Assembly: GCF_000786215.1 (NCBI RefSeq) | Contig: NZ_JROG01000004.1 | Location: forward strand, 930,001-994,000 | Source: Sphingomonas sp. 35-24ZXX | Lineage (GTDB): Bacteria; Pseudomonadota; Alphaproteobacteria; Sphingomonadales; Sphingomonadaceae | Direction of reading: 5' to 3' | Length of the DNA stretch: 64,000 nt | Shown: piece after piece, positions 15,063-22,900 of the stretch | How the letters are laid out: the number at the start of each line of letters is the position of its first letter | How positions within the stretch are numbered: the first letter of the stretch is position 1 | Made by a program: the position numbers and the translations under genes | Notes under the pieces: model-generated | Told to the model about the DNA's origin: nothing | The model's input: only the letters and a program-made list of their open reading frames with translations | Databases searched by the model: none

Positions 15063-16365
15063 CGTCTGTCCTTCCTTCAGGCCAGACTCTAATCGTTCGT
15101 GGAGGAAAATCAGGGGGTCACGTCATGATGCCATGGCATTTGAAACGTTCCGAATGAATTTTTTGGACAACCCGCCATCTTCCATCGGCTTCAAATGGCC
15201 GAACTGGCTTGCGGCGAAAGCCTGGGACATCGAAATTCTGCTAGATCAGCACAAGGAAGACCTATTGAGTTTGCAAGGTCAGGTCGATGTTTTGGCTGGC
15301 GGCCCACCCTGCCAAGGCTTTAGCTTTGCAGGGCGACGTGTTGAGGCCGACCCCAGAAATTCCCTTTTCGAAAGGTACGTCGAAGTAGTAAGCGTGCTGC
15401 AGCCCCAAGCGCTAATTCTAGAAAACGTTCCAGGAATGCGTGTGGCACATTCCAAAAAAAGTTCCGGTGAACTAGAAGAATCCAAGAAAAATAGTTCTAG
15501 ACCTCTTTCCTACTACGATAAACTTGTCGCAAGTTTAGATATGCATGGCTATCAGATTGACGCGATGCTGGTCGATTGTTCGAGGTTCGGCGTACCTCAG
15601 CGGCGATCGCGATTGATTGCTATTGGTATTCGGAAAGACCTCTCCCCATGGGTTGAGGGCGGTATATCACGTGTTTTCGAACTTCTTGAACAAGCTCGTG
15701 TTGCCCAGCTGGCAGAACTCGGACTTTCCGATTCAGTGAGCGCTAAGTCCGCTATCTCTGATCTCGAAATTGCTGGCCATGAGCTAATCGCAAGCACCGA
15801 CCCCGACCTGTCGAGGCCCTTTCAAGAAGTAAGTTATCGCCGCCCCAGAACGGCTTATCAAAAGTTGATGCATGCAGGTCATGTCGGGCGGATGGATAGC
15901 ATGCGACTCGCTCGACATCGCGACGATGTGCGCGATCGATTTGCGCGCATATTGGTAGAGTGCCGCAAGGGTGTTCGGATGGATGACGAGAGCCGGAAGA
16001 CTTATGGGCTCAAAAAGCATCGGATCTACCCCATGGCTAGTGATGAGCCTGCTCCAACGGTAACGACCTTGCCTGACGACATCTTGCACTACTCCGAGCC
16101 GCGAATTCTGACGGTGCGCGAAACCGCTCGCCTCCAGTCATTTCCCGATTGGTTTAAGTTTAAAGGGAAGTTTACGACTGGAGGAGAGCGCCGAACAAAA
16201 GAATGTCCCCGATACACACAGGTTGGAAATGCTGTGCCCCCCTTTCTGGCGCGTGCGATCGGCATGGCTATTCGCCAACTTTTGGATGAGGTCGCCGTAG
16301 CGCGATCTTTTTTCGATGAGGACATAAGAAAACAGGCATCAGCGAGAAAGCGTTAGGAGGACGTC

Positions 16366-18477
16366 GTGACGGAGGAAACCATCGCAGCGCCATACCCAGC
16401 GCAGCTGTTGAATTGGGCGGGCAACCGTTCTGGCGGCGTCCGCCGTCTCTTTGATAGTACAAGCGGGCGCCCAGGTGGGGCGGTGTTTCAGACGAACCTC
16501 CTACACCGCCTTAGGTCTTGGGCTGAATCTATCGCTGCAGGAGGGGACGACGTTCCGCGCATACTTCTGCTGGTAGGAGGCCCCGGAAACGGAAAGACTG
16601 AAGCGATTGAGTCAACCGTCGGCTGGATCGATAAGGCCCTTAGCGCTCAAGGCGCGCTAAACGATGCGTTGCGAAAGTCATTTTTGCCGAGCGACGGCGC
16701 AGCTGTGCCGAGACTGGTTCGTGTCGATGCCCATGCTGAAGGGCTGTCTTCAAGACCGCTGACATTGTCCCTTGTTCAGGATGCGTCAGCAGTAGTTGGC
16801 TCAAGCGGAAAACTGGCATCACAGCTATTGCTGGACGAGCTAGATGCAATTCAGAGTAAGGGATCGAAAGAGGCATACCTGTGCTGTGTGAACCGCGGAA
16901 TACTTGACGACGCCTTGATCGAGGCCATCGACACTGATCGAACCAGCGCCCGGCGTTTGCTTGAGGCTGTCACGCGAGCGGTCAGCTTAGCTCCCGACGC
17001 GCCGTCATGCTGGCCGTTGGCAGGTCATCCCGAAGTTGCCGTCTGGCCAATGGATTCGGAGTCGCTACTGCGCGCTCCGGCAGCCGGCGGAGAGGTGCCT
17101 GCCAGAGCGCTATTGCAAACGGCGCTTGATGAGCAGCAATGGCCGAAGGCGGGCTCATGCGCAGCCGGCCCCGCATGTCCCTTCTGCGGGAGTCGGGAAC
17201 GCCTTTCACGGGACCGCGAGCAGACATCGTTCCTGCAAATTTTGCGGTGGTTTGAGGTAGCAAGTGGCAAACGCTGGAGCTTCCGCGATCTTTTCTCACT
17301 AATGTCCTACCTTTTGGCGGGACACAGAGTTTCCTCAAGAGAGGCGTCCCTAGATCCATGCGAATGGGCCGCAATGCTGGTCCAAAAGGACGCGATTGCC
17401 CAGCGCGGCGGCAAACCTTCAAAGGACCATTCAACAGCCATATTTGAATTGGTTGCTTCACATTATCAGCATGCGCTTTTCCACAAGTGGGATCGAGATG
17501 CGGGCCCTTCACTGCTGCGCGAGATCAAGGAGCTTGGGTTAGATGACGACAACACTGCAATGGGATTGCAGTGGTTTCTTTCATCGCGGAGAACTTCTTA
17601 CTTACCGGCCATGATAAGCAGTTCGCTTGAAGGTATCGCGGAACTCCTGGACCCAGCCCTTACAGACCCAAATATCGAAGTTCAAGCCACCACCAACAAC
17701 AGCTTCGCACTACGCGAGCTCGACGTTCGTTTCAGCCGGTCGGTTACTGAGGGCCTTGACTATATTCGAAAATATCGAATTCTATCGAAGATAGAAGTCG
17801 AATTGATTGAGAGATTGGCCAAACTTGACGCAGACCTGTCTATTGGCGCGATACGCAGGAGACGTCCTACATCCGCTTCAAATGTCCAACGCTTTATACG
17901 AGACTTTGCGGGCCGCCTGACTAGGCGTGCGCTCGGCACCAAGACGGCTGCAGTGCTTGACGCAGCGATCCTTGCAGACTTCCAGCGGGTCATTGAGGAT
18001 GCTGCGGGGGACGATCTATACGACGTCGCCCAGGAAGTCCGGCAGTTGCTCAATCACAACCAAGATTTCGAGATTTCGCTCACCACGACATTCGGCCAAC
18101 CACTGCCTCCTTCGATCCGTCGTGCGACACTTGTCGTGCCATCTCGCCCCGTGCAGCCGCTAGAGGGGGATAAGGACGGCCGACCTGCTTCGCCGATTTG
18201 CTTCCTGCGAGTGGGGGACAGCAAATCGAGCCAGCCAATTGCGCTAACCTATGACCTCTTCAAGGCTGTGAAAGAGCTCGAAAAGGGAATGTCCGTGGCA
18301 TCCCTGCCTCGGTCTGTGCTCGCGCTGCTCGATACGACACGAGCACGTTTGTCAGGTCCAATAGTTAGAGACCGGCTCGTCCTCGATCAGGCAAGGATCC
18401 GGATCGGCACAAGCGGGCAGGAAGTTGTTCAGCGACGTGCGGGATTTGCTTCTCGCAAGGAAGGCACAGGCCGATGA
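16366..18477 (+). CDS. P-loop ATPase of the methyltransferase/DptH-like operon
   Basis: The 703-residue protein starts at GTG 16366 with a strong SD (TAGGAGG) overlapping the methyltransferase stop. A Walker A motif GGPGNGKT lies at 71-78, in an AAA-like context (RILLLVGG, later LLLDELDAI as a possible Walker B). A cysteine cluster CAAGPACPFCG near residues 263-275 looks like a zinc ribbon. The remaining 400 residues are helical and unknown to me. Position, first in a three-gene coupled set ending in a DptH-like giant, suggests the place of DptF of the phosphorothioate-dependent restriction systems. I see no clear sequence match to DptF beyond the P-loop, so this is inference from context. 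Confidence 0.7.
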   Translation: MTEETIAAPYPAQLLNWAGNRSGGVRRLFDSTSGRPGGAVFQTNLLHRLRSWAESIAAGGDDVPRILLLVGGPGNGKTEAIESTVGWIDKALSAQGALNDALRKSFLPSDGAAVPRLVRVDAHAEGLSSRPLTLSLVQDASAVVGSSGKLASQLLLDELDAIQSKGSKEAYLCCVNRGILDDALIEAIDTDRTSARRLLEAVTRAVSLAPDAPSCWPLAGHPEVAVWPMDSESLLRAPAAGGEVPARALLQTALDEQQWPKAGSCAAGPACPFCGSRERLSRDREQTSFLQILRWFEVASGKRWSFRDLFSLMSYLLAGHRVSSREASLDPCEWAAMLVQKDAIAQRGGKPSKDHSTAIFELVASHYQHALFHKWDRDAGPSLLREIKELGLDDDNTAMGLQWFLSSRRTSYLPAMISSSLEGIAELLDPALTDPNIEVQATTNNSFALRELDVRFSRSVTEGLDYIRKYRILSKIEVELIERLAKLDADLSIGAIRRRRPTSASNVQRFIRDFAGRLTRRALGTKTAAVLDAAILADFQRVIEDAAGDDLYDVAQEVRQLLNHNQDFEISLTTTFGQPLPPSIRRATLVVPSRPVQPLEGDKDGRPASPICFLRVGDSKSSQPIALTYDLFKAVKELEKGMSVASLPRSVLALLDTTRARLSGPIVRDRLVLDQARIRIGTSGQEVVQRRAGFASRKEGTGR

Positions 18478-19985
18478 CACTCGAAAAATTCCGAGACGAT
18501 CCTTGGCGAAATTCGCACTGCGCGTATCAAATCTCGGCTCTCGCGATGTCCCCTGCTCCTGAATATGCGAGCTCGGAGGTCATTCTTTCGTCGCTATACC
18601 GGCACATTGGACTTGAAGGAGCGTCCGAGCGAACGGTGCCGCAAAGTGGACGCGAGCTGGACAGAACGGTGCAGAAAAGTCGCGACCGCTCAAGGAAGCC
18701 CGACGCTGCTGCCTTGGATGCCGACACATTCCATATGATGCTGCATGCAGTGCTGGAGAGTCCCAAACTCCCGAACCAGTCATCAAAGCGCTTCTTGCAA
18801 GTGACACCCTTGGTACCACAAGCCGCAACCTTCTCGGGTTCGGCCCGGCTAAGCAGCAATTCCTGGCCAGCAGGATCATTGATCCGACGCATGGTTTGGT
18901 TGGGATCGCCAGATAGCCAGTCGGCGGTCGCAATGTGGCAAAGGCTGTTCGATGCCTTGACCGTCACCGAAAACGATGATGTTTTTGCTCGTTTTCTCCA
19001 ATCTGAAATCGAAGCGTGGTCTCCCACTATCAAATGGGCACCTGTCGATCCCGAAGAACCACCACTGCTCGATCCATTGGACGCGAGAGGGCTGAATTAT
19101 CCGGCAAAGCGCTTCGTTCGCGATCTAGATGCCGTTATCGCTGCCAAGGGATCAATGACGCGGCGACAGTGGACGAGCCTGCTGGAAGCCATAATCAGGC
19201 TTGCTTCCGTGGCACACGTCGCATGGCTCTGCGATGTCCACGCCAAATCGTGGGAATGCATCCGCGCAGCAATGAAAGGGGCCGGGCCTGCGGACGAAGA
19301 CGAAGTCAGGGCAACAATCTTCCCAAGGTCATTCGACTTCCTATCCTATGGAGATCGAGCATTGCCTGGGATCAAGGACCGCGCTTCGGCTTTCCTCCAA
19401 GCACGCCTTGGCATTAATGCAGCCTTGTGGGCGCTAGAGGCAATTGGCGTTGAACCCAATTCGATCTCATCGTCTACAGCCATCGCCAAAGTTTGCGATC
19501 AATTGAGAGAGAATTCTGACGCGCTCGTTTCCCTGAAAATTAGCCACACCATGAGTGAAGTGGACGAACGAGAAACCCGAGCCTTGCTTTGCAAGAAGGG
19601 CATCGGGTCAAACATCATGGAATTTGCACGTCATGTCTTAGGGCAGCGCCAGGCTGCGAACCCTGTGCTGCGTGGCTACGATCAAGGCTTTGTGCTCCGT
19701 AAGCGTGGCACACACAATTCAAGTCCCTGGGTGGTGGGCCTCGGCCCGGTCAGCGTTCTCGCATTTGTTCATTGCGCGCTTGCAGGAACTACGGGACCGA
19801 GGTCGGTCCGGCGGCTTACCCAGCATCTTGGTGGCTATGGGGTAATTGTGGACTATCAGGACATCCCAACAAACGATCTCGGTCACCAGCTGAGGATGTT
19901 GGGACTAGTGCTGGATAGCCCCGACGCTGAAAGCGGAATGCTACTCGTGCCACCCTTTCCTAACGCTCAGGAGGAAGCGGCATGA
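18474..19985 (+). CDS. Unknown middle protein of the DptH-like operon
   Basis: The 503-residue product overlaps both neighbours by ATGA. It has no recognisable catalytic motif. The N-terminal part (DPWRNSHCAYQISALAMSPAPE) and a long helical middle (SLLEAIIRLASVAHVAWLCDVHAKSWE) suggest a structural or adaptor subunit. The C-terminal WVVGLGPVSVLAFVHCAL, then RSVRRLTQHLGGYGV, looks like a small winged domain. It occupies the DptG position. Translation coupling on both sides argues that it is made in fixed ratio with the two ATPases, as in a complex. Confidence 0.65.
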   Translation: MTLEKFRDDPWRNSHCAYQISALAMSPAPEYASSEVILSSLYRHIGLEGASERTVPQSGRELDRTVQKSRDRSRKPDAAALDADTFHMMLHAVLESPKLPNQSSKRFLQVTPLVPQAATFSGSARLSSNSWPAGSLIRRMVWLGSPDSQSAVAMWQRLFDALTVTENDDVFARFLQSEIEAWSPTIKWAPVDPEEPPLLDPLDARGLNYPAKRFVRDLDAVIAAKGSMTRRQWTSLLEAIIRLASVAHVAWLCDVHAKSWECIRAAMKGAGPADEDEVRATIFPRSFDFLSYGDRALPGIKDRASAFLQARLGINAALWALEAIGVEPNSISSSTAIAKVCDQLRENSDALVSLKISHTMSEVDERETRALLCKKGIGSNIMEFARHVLGQRQAANPVLRGYDQGFVLRKRGTHNSSPWVVGLGPVSVLAFVHCALAGTTGPRSVRRLTQHLGGYGVIVDYQDIPTNDLGHQLRMLGLVLDSPDAESGMLLVPPFPNAQEEAA

Positions 19986-22900
19986 GCCGGTTGGCGACAA
20001 CCATTGCCGAAATCGTTCGAGAAAAACTCGCGCAGGCACCTGGCGAGGCACGCGGCGAAATCCGATTGATCTTCCATGGTCCTCAGCGAGAAATCTTGGA
20101 TCAGGTTTTTCTCGAACTGACTACGGCCTCCACTGATCATCTTAGCGTGCCGGTTTTGTTGCAGCTGCCGAGCTTGCCAGCTGGCCAGGAAAATCCGGCG
20201 ATTGGTGTCTCCGGCCTTTGCGACGATACACACCTGCTCACCCTTCGAAATTCACCTGCACAGCCGACATTCTTGGCGCTAGTCCCTCCGGGCCAGCACA
20301 GCATGCGCTCCGTTACGTCTACCACCGACGAATTTGGAGTCTCCGCCGTGAACAATGGCGGCAACGTACCCTTCGAGGATTGGTGGGCAGATGAGTTCGT
20401 CCAACATTTGGTTAGCCTTGCCATCCGCCAAGCAGGTATTTCTCTCCAACAGCAAGACGAGGCTCGCTCCCTGATAGGCAAGGCGGCGGCAGCCGCGGAT
20501 CAGATGGACCAGCGAAAGCATGAGCGTTCGGCCTGCTGGCGACTGCTCGCACGCTTGTTCTCGATCGAACTAGGGCTGCACGGCCTTGGTTTTGGCAGCT
20601 TGATTAGTCTGGCTTGCGGGGTGCCACCTACGCGCGATGGCTCGATTTCATCGCGCGAGCAGATGGCCATTCTGGAGAAAATTGCTGACGCAATGTCCGA
20701 TGGCTTTGGCCCCGGCATCCGTCGTGCCCAAGACAATGCCGACGAGGAAGACATTCGCCACCTCGAAGCGTTTCTGGCGCATCTTAAGGAAGCATGTGAT
20801 CTTCCGACCGCGTTCGAAAGAGCGACCAGTGCCTTTTATGCGCCCGAAAATGGATCGACGATGCCGCCTCCACCTGATTGGTGGCGCGGACTGACCACCG
20901 AGAAGTGGTCCGAGCTCCTTACCGAGGATACGGTCGCCCAAGGCGACATTCGTATGAGTTGCACAAACGCCCTCATCCCTCCTGGGAAGGGAATGCCGGT
21001 GCTTGTCGAAAGCAAAGTCGCTCTTTCATTCGAAACAGTAGGACCAGACGCCACAGGCACAGTGGTCTGCATCGATCGTGGCAAGAACAATAGACTCGGC
21101 GAAGTAACTGTCGGCGAAGAAGAGACCATTTTCCTAGATGGTACTCCACCCACCCACAAAGCACCGATTCGCTATTGCGCTACGGCGGATGGCTTCAAGC
21201 CGGGAGCGATCAAGGTCATTTCGCTAGCTAGCTGGCACGCTGGAATCTTTGTCACCTGCCGACTAGCTAAGAAACTAACGCCGCCCAAGAAGCCGACTGG
21301 TCGCGTTAGAGGTGGACCAGACCTCGTTACGACTTTGAACGTCCCGGGGAGTGGCCGATACGAGCTGCTGATCTTCACTTCTCCAGGAGTCGAACTGGAC
21401 GAAACGGCCATAGGCACCTTGGAAGACGGGCAAGACCGCGCAGATGCTCGCCAAATGCTCCCGGTCCGACCCGTACGGGATGGCTTCCATCAGCTAGAGA
21501 TCGAAGCCGAGACAAACTATCAAGCCGATATCAGTTTCAGGCGAACTGCCCCGGACGGTTCTGAAACACACGGGACCTGCCGAGTCCTTGTCACTGTTGA
21601 AGACGTGGTGGAGCAGGGCTGCCGAAGCGAGTTCGAGCGCCTCATTCGGGCAAATCGCCGTGTGATTGAGCCCTCGGAAGCCAAGCCTGTCGTGCAGCTC
21701 AACCGTAGTGCCCGATCCTCTAGCCTTCAGGATTGGATGCTATCGGAGGAGTCCGTTGGCCAATCCTATCTTCCGATCGTGCTGGCTGACGATTATGTCG
21801 ATGCGTGGGTGCAGCCGAATTGGAGTCAGGACAACGGTCCTATCTTTTCTCGAGGACGGTTTCTGCAGGATCCCCGTCCGCTTGCTTCTGAGTTTATCCC
21901 GCCAACAGGGTTTGTTGAGGCGCGTCAGAAATTGGCAGCCCGCGTCCGGGGTAGCGGCGATCAAAGCGGCCTCGTCGAGTCCGCTGAGCTCGGGAAATGG
22001 CTAGCGACCGACCAAGATTTTCGCGGCCTCGTCGAGCAATATCTGGATTCCTATCAGGCATGGCTCGCTGCCGAGCCAGATGTTGCGTGCTGGGTTGACG
22101 TAGCGGTTGTGACGTCACTTGAGGACGATCGCAGAACCATATCGCGTGTTCCTGACGCCATACTACTTTCACCGCTACATCCTGCCCGGATTGCCTGGCA
22201 CTCGGTTGCGCAAGAGGTTCTTGTCGAAGCTGAGGCGGGCGGCAATCCCTGTCCCGCAGTTAGCGTCCTCGACCCAGATTGTGTGCCAGATCTCATAACC
22301 CTTTCGTTGCGTTCGCCGGGCGGAATCGAGAAGGTCGACTTCCTAGCGGTTGAGAATGGCACGGACTATTGGTCAGTCTTGTGGAACGGCGACCGGCTTG
22401 GTCGACTTCCCAGTCGTTCCAGGCTTGCGCCGTTTGGTGACGGGTTCGGCATCTCGGTCGGTGGTATTTCTGTCGGTTTCAGCGCGGCCCAAGTCGGCAG
22501 GGCCCTTGAGGACGTCTCGGGACTCTTGGCCGCTAAGCCCGTCGTGGGCGTTGTTGTAGCCAGTGCAGGCGGGACAACGGATGCCTGCAATGAAGGCCTC
22601 ATTGAATGGTGTTCTAGCAAGTATCGCGATGAAGACACCCGTACGCTGCGTCAGGCTGCAGGTCCTCGGTTCATTGAAATTTATGACCACCGCGACGGCG
22701 AAGCCAAGCCAGACGACGCTACTATCGCCAATTTGGCAGAAGACACGCGCAACGGCGTGCGCTGGTTTGTCGGTCAGCCAGCCAGCGCGCAGCCAGATCT
22801 AGGCATCATAGCCCAACTCGACATGTCTGAACCGAGAGCTGCGCAGGTGGAGGGCCGCTCGCCTTTGGGGCGAGGCGGACTGCTCCGGCATCGAATCCGC

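Larger units (their letters stand above)
13859..15125 (-). mobile_element. IS3-family (IS407-type) insertion sequence
   Basis: 1267 bp with imperfect terminal inverted repeats of about 40 bp starting TGACGTGACCCC at 13859 and ending GGGGGTCACGTCA at 15125. TGAT is duplicated on both sides (13855-13858 and 15126-15129). The 4-bp duplication, the ends and the two overlapping frames fit the IS407 group. It lies antisense within the methyltransferase gene. Confidence 0.93.
13733..16356 (+). pseudogene. Cytosine-C5 DNA methyltransferase, interrupted by an IS
   Basis: Residues before the insertion (13733-13858) include motif I, FVDLFAGCGGLSLGL, and stop at an IS-borne TGA after AIERD. The frame resumes at 15130 with AMAFETFRMNF. 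It runs through motif IV GGPPCQGFSFAG with the catalytic Cys, motif VI ENVPGM, motif VIII QRRSRL and motif X QVGNAVPPFLA, to TAG at 16354. Removing the IS and one copy of the 4-bp target duplication gives an unbroken 450-codon gene, so this is a recent, otherwise intact inactivation. It would make 5-methylcytosine in an unknown target site. Its stop overlaps the SD (TAGGAGG) of the next gene, so it heads the operon and presumably supplied the self-marking function. Confidence 0.9.

Noticed and set aside
16366-18477. Confident naming of this gene as dptF
   Set aside because: Only a P-loop and the gene order support it; length (703) and the zinc-ribbon-like cluster are not what I recall for DptF.
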